Positions 17,787-27,857 of a stretch of 64,000 nucleotides of DNA are shown here, one piece after another. Both the position numbers and the translations under genes were made by a program. The notes under the pieces are model-generated. The model saw only the letters and a list, made by a program, of their open reading frames with translations, did not search any database and had not been told where the DNA came from. Origin of the DNA: JBGVSA01 sp041807905 (GTDB lineage: Bacteria > Pseudomonadota > Gammaproteobacteria > Burkholderiales > Rhodocyclaceae); NCBI RefSeq assembly GCF_041807905.1, contig NZ_JBGVSA010000002.1, positions 186,001 through 250,000 of the forward strand, written 5' to 3'. Within the stretch, counting starts at the first letter, position 1. Every line of letters starts with the position of its first letter.

Positions 17787-18422
17787 ATGTGCGTTCGAAT
17801 CGTCCTTGCAGATGGTCGCGCGGTAGCGCGCGAAGGTGTCGTTTCCGCGCTGGCGGCCACCTCGGAGATTGTCGTTGCTGCAGAGGCCGGAACCACCGAT
17901 GAGTTGGTGGAAGCCGTCGCGCATACCAGGCCGGATGTCATCGTGACGGACATCTCATTGCCCGGCAAACAAGCGCCAGATGGCCTGCATCTGATTGCCC
18001 TGTTGCGTCGGCGTTACGCCGACAGGCCGGTCGTCGTCGTCACCGGCGCGGATCATCCCACCCTGCTCGTTCAGCTTCTTCGCTCCGGCTGCAACTCCAT
18101 TGTTCTCAACGAATGCGGCGTAGATTGCCTGCGTGCCGCGATTCTCGCCGCGCATCGACGGCTTCGGTACGTGTCTCCGGGCGTGCGCAGTCGCATGCAG
18201 ATGCTCATTGAGCAGGGCAGCGAACGCAAGAAGCCTCTCACGGCGCGCGAGATCGACGTGCTCAGACATGTCGCACGCGGTGCCACCGTCACGGCCATCG
18301 CCGAATTGACCGAGCGCAGCGTCAAGACCGTGAGCCGCCAGAAACGCACCGCGATGCAGAAGATCGGCGTCACCGGCGAGGCGGAATTGCGCGACTACCT
18401 CCACGAACACGGCTTGCTCTGA
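17787..18422 (+). CDS. response regulator, RcsB/LuxR (NarL) family, atypical receiver
   Basis: 211 residues: receiver domain 1-125 and a LuxR-type helix-turn-helix around 150-205 (LTAREIDVLRHVARGATVTAIA, split here as LTAREIDVLRHV then ARGATVTAIAELTERSVKTV). The phospho-acceptor Asp55 is in VTDISLPG. Two conserved receiver positions look altered: the usual acidic pair is a single Asp9, and the usual Lys is Asn108 in SIVLNECG. An RcsB-like extended beta4 region is present. A GGAGGCGAG site lies just upstream. No histidine kinase gene is adjacent, so it is an orphan here. Confidence 0.85.
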   Translation: MCVRIVLADGRAVAREGVVSALAATSEIVVAAEAGTTDELVEAVAHTRPDVIVTDISLPGKQAPDGLHLIALLRRRYADRPVVVVTGADHPTLLVQLLRSGCNSIVLNECGVDCLRAAILAAHRRLRYVSPGVRSRMQMLIEQGSERKKPLTAREIDVLRHVARGATVTAIAELTERSVKTVSRQKRTAMQKIGVTGEAELRDYLHEHGLL

Positions 18423-18519
18423 CAAGCCCACATCGACCAGCGTTACATCCTCCATCCTCATTGCAGGCGGTCGCCAAGAACCCGCCCGCTCGCTGCGGCC
18501 GAAGCGCCTGGCTTGGCGC

Positions 18520-18648
18520 CGCGAACCTGTCGATGACGCACACCTCCTGGCCGCCAAGCCGCGGATCTTTGCAGGCAAGGCGGGGTGCGACCAACTCACA
18601 GAGCAGGCGACTGCACTCGTTGCGGGCTGGGACGACGACGCCAATCAT
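18520..18648 (-). pseudogene. remnant of family 2 glycosyltransferase N-terminus
   Basis: Starting at an ATG that overlaps the methyltransferase stop by 4 bp, the frame reads MIGVVVPARNE, then a degraded stretch containing DPRLGGQEV and CVIDRF. This is the first beta-strand and loop of GT2 enzymes, which commonly follow this methyltransferase type. Similarity fades by about 18520; the frame runs on to 18370 antisense to the regulator gene without GT motifs such as DxD. I read it as a truncated, decayed gene. Confidence 0.5.
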
Positions 18649-19244
18649 TCGCGCGCCTCGCGCTCCATGACCGAACGTCCATCGGGCGACCACATCTCCA
18701 GCAGAAAGTCTCGCTCTTCATGTCGCGCGAGCTTGTGCAGGCTTTCGCAGACATCGAACAGCGAATGGATCTGCTCTGTGGTGGCGGAGCGGTCGGCGGA
18801 GTCCGGCCGCCAATGGCAAGCGACGATCACCCCCTGTTCGCTCAGCGATCCGGTTGCCTGATGGACGAGGCCGGGGAGCTTTTCGATGGCGACGTAGTAG
18901 AGGAATTCGCTCAGGACGATGAGATCGAAATTGCCTTCGGGCCAATCGGAGGGAACCTCGCGCACGTCGATTTCCACATTGCTCAGATGGCCCGTGCGCT
19001 GGCGCGCGATGGCGACGGCATCGGCCGTCAGGTCGCCGGCGATCACCCGATCGCAGCGGCGAGCCAGCTCAAGCGTCAGTTCGCCATTGCCGCAAGCGGG
19101 TTCGAACGCGCGTCTGAACTGCGCTCGCGGCAGCATCGCCAGTAACGCCGCGCGCTTGCGTCGTTCATACCAACGCGTGCAGACCTGCCACGGGTCGGCG
19201 CTGGCGCGGTAGAGCGACGAAAAATGTTCGTGTCGAGTATTCAA
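18645..19244 (-). CDS. NodS-like SAM-dependent methyltransferase
   Basis: About 199 residues from a TTG at 19244 preceded by CGAGGTG at 5 bp; an upstream ATG at 19271 is the alternative. The N-terminus HFSSLYRASADPWQ and TRWYERRKR is the mark of the NodS-type family. SAM binding is by FEPACGNGELTLELA, with the acidic residue in VIAGDLT and the motif FDLIVLSEFLYYV. Relatives usually sit with a PIG-L deacetylase and a GT2 gene; here only a GT2 fragment remains, so its pathway may be broken. Substrate unknown. Confidence 0.82.
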   Translation of the reverse strand: MNTRHEHFSSLYRASADPWQVCTRWYERRKRAALLAMLPRAQFRRAFEPACGNGELTLELARRCDRVIAGDLTADAVAIARQRTGHLSNVEIDVREVPSDWPEGNFDLIVLSEFLYYVAIEKLPGLVHQATGSLSEQGVIVACHWRPDSADRSATTEQIHSLFDVCESLHKLARHEERDFLLEMWSPDGRSVMEREARE

Positions 19245-19548
19245 AAGAACACCTCGAAAGGGCGCACCCATCGTGCGGGGCCTGTGTGCCGGCACGCAAA
19301 TACCTGCAAGGCAGGGCGCTTGAGTACAAGTGCTGCGTCGTCCAAGGCGAGCCGGCAGACGCCGGGCCACGGGCTGCTCGCCGTCCCGGTCTTGCTATAT
19401 GCGTCGCCAGATCGGCATCACCCGTCGAGCGGGGGACGATCGGCTTGCCATGCCGCGCTTGCCGCAAGGAATGTACCCGTGCGCGCAGCCTCAAGGCCCG
19501 AAGTGGGTGCCTGCCAAGCTTTTGCTGCCCGAAGTCTGATGAATCCCT
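19245..19548. other. intergenic stretch with no recognised gene
   Basis: About 300 bp between the methyltransferase start and the aspA stop. Only short overlapping frames of skewed composition are present. No terminator with a U-tract was seen for aspA. Confidence 0.45.
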
Positions 19549-20958
<1,410 letters not shown>

Positions 20959-21164
20959 GGCCGGCTCCTGGCTGACGACACAACGCTACAGGGTGCCTTG
21001 TGACGGCGACATGGCGCGACTAGGACAACACCTGATCAAAAATCAGGAAGACGCTGATACCTGCCGGGCAGTTTGCCCCTCAGAATCAAGCACGATCATT
21101 GCGGTCGAACGCATGGGCGCGGGGCGTCCACAATGCTGCCGCACCGGCAACTCAGGAGGTAATC

Positions 21165-21800
21165 ATGACAACACTCAGGCTTTGGGTAAGCGCTTTGTCG
21201 CTTGCGGTACTGGCGGGCTGCGCAGGTATCTCGCAGTCGGGCAGTTGGCGCGACCCGCAGTTCTCCGGTCCCGCATTCCGCAAGCTGCTGGTGGTCGTCG
21301 CAAGCGACGCGCAGACCAACCGCCGCATCGTGGAAGACACCTTCGCCAATACCCTTCGGCAGTGGGGTGTGGGGGCGGCGGTCAGTTATCCGGCAGGCGA
21401 CAGCGTGCCGCCGGACGATGTCGCCCGCATCGTGGCCATGCCTTCGGTGCAAGGCAGCGCCCGTACAGCCGCAGCCGACGGAATCGTGACGATCCGTCTG
21501 CTGCGTGTTGATCGCGGCTATTTCAACAATAGCCCCACCGTCGGCGTCGGGGTCGGGGGCGGAAGCGGTGGATGGGGCGGCTGGAGCGGCGGCGGCATCG
21601 GCATGTCGTTCCCTGTCGGGGGCTCGGCGTCGAACAGCGTCGATACCTTGACGGTCGAAGCCGCGCTTACGTCGCTTGCCACCAGCCGGCTCGTGTGGTC
21701 GGCGACTTACAGCATGAACGATCCGGGCAACACCGCGGCCGGCGCCGAAAGCCTTTCGACGCAGATCGTGACCGACATGCGCAAGGCCGGCGTCATCTGA
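21165..21800 (+). CDS. DUF4136-like lipoprotein
   Basis: 211 residues with a lipoprotein signal (lipobox LAGC, Cys19 probably lipidated) after an AGGAGGT ribosome site. SQSGSWRDPQFSGPAF and KLLVVVASDAQTNRRIVEDTF match the DUF4136-type family of outer-membrane-associated lipoproteins. A Gly/Ser/Trp-rich segment (GGGSGGWGGWSGGG, about 145-158) interrupts the domain. The C-terminus ends LSTQIVTDMRKAGVI as in relatives. Function not known. Confidence 0.85.
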   Translation: MTTLRLWVSALSLAVLAGCAGISQSGSWRDPQFSGPAFRKLLVVVASDAQTNRRIVEDTFANTLRQWGVGAAVSYPAGDSVPPDDVARIVAMPSVQGSARTAAADGIVTIRLLRVDRGYFNNSPTVGVGVGGGSGGWGGWSGGGIGMSFPVGGSASNSVDTLTVEAALTSLATSRLVWSATYSMNDPGNTAAGAESLSTQIVTDMRKAGVI

Positions 21801-21824
21801 CGCGGTCGCTGTTCAGTAGACAAA

Positions 21825-21856
21825 AAAAGCAGGCCCTCGGGCCTGCTTCTTTTTTG
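21825..21856. terminator. bidirectional terminator between DUF4136 gene and dctP
   Basis: AAGCAGGCCC / GGGCCTGCTT inverted repeat flanked by an A-run on the left and a T-run on the right, between two converging genes, so it can serve both. Confidence 0.9.
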
Positions 21857-21866
21857 TGCGCAATCT

Positions 21867-22895
21867 TCAGCGCTTGGCGATGGAGTTTTCCGCCTTGGTG
21901 ACCAGATCGGGACCGATCTGTTTTTTCCACTTGTCATAGACCTTGGCCGTGGCCTTGCGGAAGGCTTCGTGCTCGTCGGGCGTAAGGCGCGTGATCTTCA
22001 CGCCTTGCGATTCCATGGCTTTCCACGCCGGAGCGCCCGGTTCATCCAGACCCTTGCGGGCGATGGCGACTTCTTGCTTGCCGGCATCGATGGCAGCCTG
22101 GCGCACGATCTCGCGGTCGGCAGGCGTCCAGCTCTCCCACACTTGCTTATTGACGACGAAGATCAGCGGGTCGGCCACGTAGCCCCACAGCGTCACGTAC
22201 TTCTGTCCGACGGTGTAGAGCTTGGCGGCTGCGAACACGGATTGCGGATTTTCCTGCCCGTCTACAGCGCCCGAGGCCATGGCCGGCTGAGCGTCCGCCC
22301 AGCTCATCTGAGTGGGGTTTGCGCCCAGCGCGTTGAAGGTCTCCAGATACAGCGGCGAGCCGACCACGCGCAGCTTCAGGCCCTTGAGATCTTCAGGCTT
22401 GCGGATTTCGTGCTTGGAATTCGATACCTCGCGGAAACCGTTCTCACCCCAGGCCAGGGGCACCACGCCGGCCTTGTCGAGCGTGGCGAACAGCGATTTG
22501 CCGACTTCGCCCTGCGTGAGCGAATCGAGAGCCTTGTAATCGGGCATCAGGAAAGGCAGCGAGAACAGGTTCAGTTCTTTTACCTGCGGCGACCAGTTGA
22601 TGGTCGAGCCGACCGCCATGTCGATGACGCCCTGGCGAATGGCCGAAAATTCGCGCGTCTGGTCGCCTGCGACCAGCGACACACCCGGATACAGCTTGAT
22701 GTTGATGCGGCCGTTGGTGCGCTGGCGCACCAGGTCAGCCCAGATCTCACCGCCCTTGCCCCAGGCGAAGGCCGGGCCCAGCACCAGCGACATCTTGTAT
22801 TCGGACTTGTAGTTCTGCGCCAATGCAGTGGCGGGTGCCAATGCCGACAGGGCCAGTGTGGCGGCGGCCGTCAGCATGAGTGTGCGGCGTTTCAT
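21867..22895 (-). CDS. dctP: TRAP transporter substrate-binding protein, DctP family
   Basis: 342 residues with a Sec signal peptide ending ATALAQ. A DctP-family periplasmic binding protein: the carboxylate-binding Arg is in LKLRVVGSPLYLETFNALGA (LKLRVVGSP then LYLETFN), followed by the MSWADAQPAMASGAVDGQEN region. Dicarboxylates or similar organic acids are the likely ligands. Third gene of the dctQ-dctM-dctP operon, 48 bp after dctM, with GAGAGAC upstream of the ATG. Confidence 0.92.
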   Translation of the reverse strand: MKRRTLMLTAAATLALSALAPATALAQNYKSEYKMSLVLGPAFAWGKGGEIWADLVRQRTNGRINIKLYPGVSLVAGDQTREFSAIRQGVIDMAVGSTINWSPQVKELNLFSLPFLMPDYKALDSLTQGEVGKSLFATLDKAGVVPLAWGENGFREVSNSKHEIRKPEDLKGLKLRVVGSPLYLETFNALGANPTQMSWADAQPAMASGAVDGQENPQSVFAAAKLYTVGQKYVTLWGYVADPLIFVVNKQVWESWTPADREIVRQAAIDAGKQEVAIARKGLDEPGAPAWKAMESQGVKITRLTPDEHEAFRKATAKVYDKWKKQIGPDLVTKAENSIAKR

Positions 22896-22943
22896 GAGTC
22901 TCTCCTCGTGTGGTTGTACGTATATGGCAAATTCATCATGCGA

Positions 22944-24248
22944 TCAGTAACCCAGTTTGTTGGGCAGCCAGGTCGCCAGCGGCGGGAAGGCCAGCACCGC
23001 CACCATGGCGATGAACATGGCGAACAGCATCCAGACCACCCAAGGCACGGTTTCCTCCATCCGCACACGGGCGATGCGGCAAGACACCATCAGGTTCACC
23101 GCCAGCGGCGGCGTGAACTGGCCGAGTGCCACCTTGAGCGTGAGCACCACGCCGAACCACACCGGGTCCCACTTGTAGGCTTGTGCGATGGGCAGCAGCA
23201 GCGGCACGAAAATGAGGAAGATCGATATGCCGTCGAGGAACATGCCCACCGTCATCAGCAGCAGCACGATGAGCGCGAGCACGGCGTATTCGCTCAGACC
23301 CGATGCGGCGATGGCGTGGGCGAGCGGGTCGATCACGCCGAGCGTCGACAGCGCGTAGGCAAAGATACCGGCGAGCGCCACGACGATGAGGATCAGCGCC
23401 GAGATCTCCGCCGCCTCGCGGAAGATGACGAACAGATCGCGCAGGCTGATGCTGCGATAGATGACCATCCCGACGAACAGGCCATAGACCACCGCCACGA
23501 CCGCGGCCTCGGTGGGTGTGAACCAGCCGGCGCGCATGCCGCCGAGGATCAGGAACGGGGCGACCAGGCCCCACATCGCCTCGCGCAGACTCTTCCAGAA
23601 CGGCGGCCGGGGCAGGGAGGCTTCGGCCGCACCCATGTTGTGGCGCCGCGCCAGCCACACGGCCGGCACGATCAGTGCGATGCCAGCCAGCACGCCGGGC
23701 ACCATGCCGGCGGCGAACAGGGCCGGAACCGACGCGCCCGGCACCAGCACGCTGTAGATGATGAACGCAACCGATGGCGGAATCAGAATGTCGGTCGCTG
23801 CCGCCGCGCCCACCACCGATGCGCTGTAGGCAGCCGGATAACCGGCACGTGACATGGCGGCGATCATCACCCCGCCGACGGCCGCGGCGTTGGCCGGGCC
23901 GGAGCCCGAAATACCACCGAGGAACATCGCCACCAGGATCGCCACCAGCGGCAGCATGCCGGGCCCGCGCCCGACTACCGCAATGGCGAGCGTGACGAGT
24001 CGTTGCGCCACGCCGGATCGATCGAAGATCGAGCCAACCAGTACGAACATCGGGATCGCCAACAGCGGATACTTGGCAAGCCCCGCGTAGAAGTTCTGCG
24101 GCACGGCCAGCAGGCCGAACATCTGCGTGTCGAGGTTCGACAGCGCGATGGCGACGAAGCCGCCCAGCCCCAGTGCCACGCCAATGGGTACGCCGGCCAG
24201 CATCAGCCCGATGAAGATGACGAAGAGAGCGATCGCGATGCCGGTCAT
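22944..24248 (-). CDS. dctM: TRAP transporter large permease, DctM family
   Basis: 434 residues with about 12 hydrophobic segments. Typical DctM landmarks are GVPIGVALGLGG near the N-terminus, FLGGISGSGPANAAAVG in the middle, and the C-terminal TPPLAVNLMVS. It imports a carboxylate driven by Na+ or H+ with DctQ and DctP. Start overlaps the dctQ stop by 4 bp. Confidence 0.93.
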   Translation of the reverse strand: MTGIAIALFVIFIGLMLAGVPIGVALGLGGFVAIALSNLDTQMFGLLAVPQNFYAGLAKYPLLAIPMFVLVGSIFDRSGVAQRLVTLAIAVVGRGPGMLPLVAILVAMFLGGISGSGPANAAAVGGVMIAAMSRAGYPAAYSASVVGAAAATDILIPPSVAFIIYSVLVPGASVPALFAAGMVPGVLAGIALIVPAVWLARRHNMGAAEASLPRPPFWKSLREAMWGLVAPFLILGGMRAGWFTPTEAAVVAVVYGLFVGMVIYRSISLRDLFVIFREAAEISALILIVVALAGIFAYALSTLGVIDPLAHAIAASGLSEYAVLALIVLLLMTVGMFLDGISIFLIFVPLLLPIAQAYKWDPVWFGVVLTLKVALGQFTPPLAVNLMVSCRIARVRMEETVPWVVWMLFAMFIAMVAVLAFPPLATWLPNKLGY

Positions 24249-24829
24249 GCGTCACCCCGCTCGCGTCGTTGCGCCGCCAGCGCCTTGAGCTGGCGTACGT
24301 GGCGCACCATCACGCCGCCTGCGCGCAGCGCAATGGCCGCCGAGAACACCGGCAGCCACACCGAATACCACCAGCTCGGCACTCCGATGCCAGGCGAGGT
24401 TTCTTCAAAGCGGTATTCATCCCAGGCGACGCGGCCGCCCAGGATGGCGAGCGCGACGAACATGGCCGCCACGCACAGCGCTGAAAAAATCGCCAGCCGA
24501 TGCTGGCGCGCCTTGCTGCCGCGTTCGAAGAAGAACTCGATGCGGATATGCCGATCTCGCGCCACGGCGGCGCTGCCGGCAACGAGCGCCAGCACGATCA
24601 TGAGGAAGACCGAGAACTCCTCGGTCCAGGCGAACGAATCGTTGGTGAAGTAGCGGACGACGACATTGGCGAAAGTGATGAGCACCAACAGGCCCATCAC
24701 GATGACGCCGATCCAGTCTTCGATCTTCGGTGAAATGCGGAATGCCGCGTCTTCCGGCGAATCCGGGTGGCCGCCGTCATGCGCAGCCTGCCCGGGCGCC
24801 GTGGTGCGCGCCTGACCCTGGTCCTGCAT
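24245..24829 (-). CDS. dctQ: TRAP transporter small permease, DctQ family
   Basis: 194 residues with four membrane segments (IGVIVMGLLVLITFANVVVR is the first, given here as IGVIVMGLLV then LITFANVV) and the family motif WTEEFSVFLMIVLALVAGSA. About 40 soluble residues precede the first segment. First gene of the operon; the 264 bp upstream to the metQ stop shows no other gene and probably carries the promoter. Confidence 0.9.
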   Translation of the reverse strand: MQDQGQARTTAPGQAAHDGGHPDSPEDAAFRISPKIEDWIGVIVMGLLVLITFANVVVRYFTNDSFAWTEEFSVFLMIVLALVAGSAAVARDRHIRIEFFFERGSKARQHRLAIFSALCVAAMFVALAILGGRVAWDEYRFEETSPGIGVPSWWYSVWLPVFSAAIALRAGGVMVRHVRQLKALAAQRRERGDA

Positions 24830-25093
24830 GGATTGTCTCCTTCGTTGTGGCAGGCGCAGTCACGTCGCGATGCCATTAGCCTTGTTCTTGTCTGACAAGC
24901 CCGGAGCGATTATGCACGAAGCGCAGGCTCCGCCAAGGGGGCAGGATCAGCGAGAGAGTTGTGGAAACCCGCAGTCGCGCAGGCATCCAGGTGATGCGTG
25001 GGGAAGGAAACAGCCAAGCTGCAGCGCGAGTCAGGATGACTCGCGCGATTGGGGGGGGCGGCAAAGCGGGGCGCCCGGTTGCGCCCCATGCCA

Positions 25094-25867
25094 TCAAAAC
25101 GCCGGGACGACGGCGCCCTTGTACTTGTCCTGGATGAACTTCTTCACGGCCGGGCTGTGGAGCGCTGCGACCAGCTTCTTCATGGCCGGCGAATCCTTGT
25201 TGTCTTCGCGGGCGACGACGATGTTCACATACGGCGACTTGGAGTCTTCCATCGCCAGCGCGTCCTTGGTCGGTACCAGCTTGGCCTGCAGCGCATAGTT
25301 GGTGTTGATCAGCGCGAGGTCCACTTCGTCGAGGATGCGCGGCAGCGTGGCGGCTTCGAGTTCGCGGATCTTCAGGTTCTTGGGGTTCGACACGATGTCC
25401 TTCGGCGTGGCGAGAATGTCGTTCGGGTTCTTCAGCTTGATGACACCGGCCTTGTCGAGCAACAGCAGTGCGCGGCCGCCGTTGGTGGCGTCATTGGGGA
25501 TCGCCACGGTGCCGCCCGACTTCAGGTCGGCCAGCTTCTTGACCTTCTTGGAGTAGATGCCGAACGGCTCGATGTGCACGCCCACCACGCTCACCAGCTT
25601 GGTGCCGCGCGCCTTGTTAAATTCGTCCAGGTAGGGCTGGTGCTGGAAGAAGTTGGCGTCCAGGCGTTTTTCGGCGACCTGCAGGTTCGGTTGCACGTAG
25701 TCGTTGAAGATCTTCACGTCGAGATTCACGCCATCCTTGGCCAGCATTGGCTTGACTACTTCGAGGATCTCGGCGTGCGGCACGGCGGTGGCGCCGATCG
25801 TCAGAGTGTCGGCAGCGTGGGCGCTGAAGGCCAGCGCAGACGCCAGCAGAACGAGCAGTTTCTTCAT
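25094..25867 (-). CDS. metQ: methionine ABC transporter substrate-binding protein
   Basis: 257 residues; NlpA/MetQ family periplasmic binding protein for D/L-methionine. Signal peptide ends AFSAHA; there is no lipobox Cys, so it should be a soluble periplasmic protein, unlike lipid-anchored MetQ of enterobacteria. Conserved parts are GATAVPHAEILE, NFFQHQPYLDEF and VAIPNDATNGGRALLLL. The ATG at 25867 was chosen because the signal peptide begins there. Third gene of metN-metI-metQ, after a 169-bp gap from metI. Confidence 0.92.
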   Translation of the reverse strand: MKKLLVLLASALAFSAHAADTLTIGATAVPHAEILEVVKPMLAKDGVNLDVKIFNDYVQPNLQVAEKRLDANFFQHQPYLDEFNKARGTKLVSVVGVHIEPFGIYSKKVKKLADLKSGGTVAIPNDATNGGRALLLLDKAGVIKLKNPNDILATPKDIVSNPKNLKIRELEAATLPRILDEVDLALINTNYALQAKLVPTKDALAMEDSKSPYVNIVVAREDNKDSPAMKKLVAALHSPAVKKFIQDKYKGAVVPAF

Positions 25868-26036
25868 TATGGTTCCTGTCAAAAAGCGCGGCGGGTTCGT
25901 GGCCCGCGCGGGATAACAAAAAGCAGCTGCGAGGTTCGCAGCGCAAAGCACTCAGTCTATGCGGCGCCGGCCATGCGGGTGATGCGTTTTTCGACAATGC
26001 TTGGCGCGGATTGGAATAAGGCGCGCCTGGCGATTG

Positions 26037-26702
26037 TCATTTGCGCGAAAAGTGCACCACCATCCGATCGCCGATCATCTGCAGGATCTGCACGAGAATC
26101 AGCAGCAACACCACGGTCACGATCATCACGTCGGTCTCGAAGCGCTGGTAACCGTAGCGGATCGCCAGATCGCCCAGACCGCCACCACCAATGACGCCCG
26201 ACATGGCGGCATACGACACCAGCGTAATGGCCGTCACCGTCGCGCCCGCCAGGATGCCCGGACGGGCTTCGGGCAGCAGCGCGCCAAAAATGATCTGTTG
26301 CGTGGTCGCGCCCATCGCCTGCGTGGCCTCGATGATGCCGCGATCGACTTCGCGCAGGGCGGTTTCGGTCAGGCGTGCGAAGAACGGCGTGGCGCCCACC
26401 ACCAGCGGCGGGATGGCGCCGGCCACCCCAAGCGAGGTGCCGGTGATGAACTTGGTCACCGGCATCATCACGATCAGCAGGATCACAAAGGGCACCGAGC
26501 GCAGCACGTTCACGATGAACGACAGCACGTTATAGACGGCGGATTGCTCCAGGAGCTGACGCTTGCCGGTGAGGAACAGCAATACGCCCAGCGGCAGGCC
26601 AAGCAGCAGCGTGAACAGCAGCGAGCCGCCAAGCATCATGAGCGTGTCGAGCGTGGCGAGCCAGATATCGGCCCAGTCGACGTTGGCGAAGAGTTCGGTC
26701 AT
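26037..26702 (-). CDS. metI: methionine ABC transporter permease
   Basis: 221 residues with about five membrane segments and the permease EAA-type loop ATQAMGATTQQIIFGALLPEA (ATQAMGATTQ then QIIFGALLPEA). The N-terminus TLDTLMMLGGSLLFTLLLGLPLGV and RSVPFVILLI are typical MetI. Start overlaps the metN stop by 4 bp. Confidence 0.94.
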   Translation of the reverse strand: MTELFANVDWADIWLATLDTLMMLGGSLLFTLLLGLPLGVLLFLTGKRQLLEQSAVYNVLSFIVNVLRSVPFVILLIVMMPVTKFITGTSLGVAGAIPPLVVGATPFFARLTETALREVDRGIIEATQAMGATTQQIIFGALLPEARPGILAGATVTAITLVSYAAMSGVIGGGGLGDLAIRYGYQRFETDVMIVTVVLLLILVQILQMIGDRMVVHFSRK

Positions 26703-27709
26703 TCGCGCAGTATCTCCACGGTCAGGCCGGCATCGACAAAGCGCGAAAGCGCCTCGCGCGGCGCGCCGTCGTTGAGGGCGATGATGAGCTGCCCGTAGGG
26801 CGTGTCCTTGATGCGGTCGATACGTCCGGAAAGGATCGAAAAGTTCACGCCGGTCTGGCGCGCCACCTCGCCAAGGATCGGGTCGAAAGTCTGCTCGCCG
26901 CGGAAAGTCAGCCGCACCAGCGTACCCCTGACGTGCGAGAACGCGTCGTACTGGTCGGCGTCGTCGACGTGCTCGGCTTCCTGCACGAAGCGTTGTGTCG
27001 TGACGTGGCGCGGGTGAAGGAACACATCGGCCACCGGCCCCATCTCGACCACCTTGCCGGCATCGAGCACGGCCACGCGGTCGGCGATGCGGCGTACCAC
27101 GTCCATCTCGTGCGTGATGACGACGATGGTCAGCCTGAATTCACGCTGGATATCGGCCAGCAATTGCAGTACCGATTGCGTGGTCTGCGGATCGAGTGCG
27201 CTCGTGGCTTCGTCGCACAGCAGGATCTTGGGGCGTGTGGCCAGCGCGCGTGCAATGCCCACGCGCTGTTTTTGTCCGCCGGACAACTGCGCCGGATACT
27301 TGCCGGCCTGGTCTGCGAGACCGACTCGATCGAGCAACAACGCTACGCGCTCGTCGATTTCGCGGGACGTCATGCGTCCCGCAAGGCGCAGTGGAAACGC
27401 CACATTGTCGGCCACAGTCTTGCTCGACAGCAGGTTGAAGTGCTGGAAGATCATGCCGATCTGCTGGCGCTGGGCGCGCAGTTCGGCGGAGGACAGTGCG
27501 GCCATGTCGCGCCCGTCAACCAACACGCTGCCGCGCCCGGGGCGCTCCAGCAGGTTGATCAGGCGCACCAGCGTCGATTTGCCGGCGCCGGAGTGGCCGA
27601 TGATGCCAAAGACCTCGCCGGCCTCGATGCGCAGGCTGACGCCATTGAGCGCAGGAACCTGGCGGCCGTCCACGACGTAGGATTTATGAACGTCGATGAA
27701 ATCGATCAT
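26699..27709 (-). CDS. metN: methionine ABC transporter ATP-binding protein
   Basis: 336 residues. Walker A GHSGAGKST, signature LSGGQKQRV, Walker B ILLCDEATSALDP and the switch His in VVITHEMDVV. The C-terminal 85 residues form the NIL ligand-sensing domain that lets methionine inhibit transport. First gene of the operon. No SAM riboswitch is visible in the short leader. Confidence 0.95.
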   Translation of the reverse strand: MIDFIDVHKSYVVDGRQVPALNGVSLRIEAGEVFGIIGHSGAGKSTLVRLINLLERPGRGSVLVDGRDMAALSSAELRAQRQQIGMIFQHFNLLSSKTVADNVAFPLRLAGRMTSREIDERVALLLDRVGLADQAGKYPAQLSGGQKQRVGIARALATRPKILLCDEATSALDPQTTQSVLQLLADIQREFRLTIVVITHEMDVVRRIADRVAVLDAGKVVEMGPVADVFLHPRHVTTQRFVQEAEHVDDADQYDAFSHVRGTLVRLTFRGEQTFDPILGEVARQTGVNFSILSGRIDRIKDTPYGQLIIALNDGAPREALSRFVDAGLTVEILRE

Positions 27710-27781
27710 CGGTGAAAAAGGAACCCTGGGGACAGAGGCGAGGGTAAATCCCTCGTCGGATCAATGAATTGCGAGGCGGGG

Positions 27782-27811
27782 ATTATACACGGCATCGCCC
27801 CCCGCACTTGA
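27782..27811 (-). promoter_or_regulatory. candidate promoter for metNIQ
   Basis: A perfect TATAAT on the minus strand (27787-27782), 72 bp upstream of the metN ATG. The -35 region is weak (CAAGTG-like at 27810-27805) and overlaps a CCCCGC/GCGGGG inverted repeat that may be an operator or part of the upstream gene's 3' hairpin. Confidence 0.4.
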
Positions 27812-27857
27812 GCGGGGACAAATGCGAGCCATTCCCAATCGACCCGGAATCCTTCAA

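Noticed and set aside
22936..24255. Second long minus-strand frame over dctM
   Set aside because: Frame-shifted shadow of dctM with Arg/His/Gly-rich translation; the DctM frame has the membrane segments.
27798..27818. CCCCGC/GCGGGG hairpin upstream of metN as a SAM riboswitch element
   Set aside because: The leader is too short and none of the SAM-riboswitch core elements can be read; it is mentioned only with the promoter.
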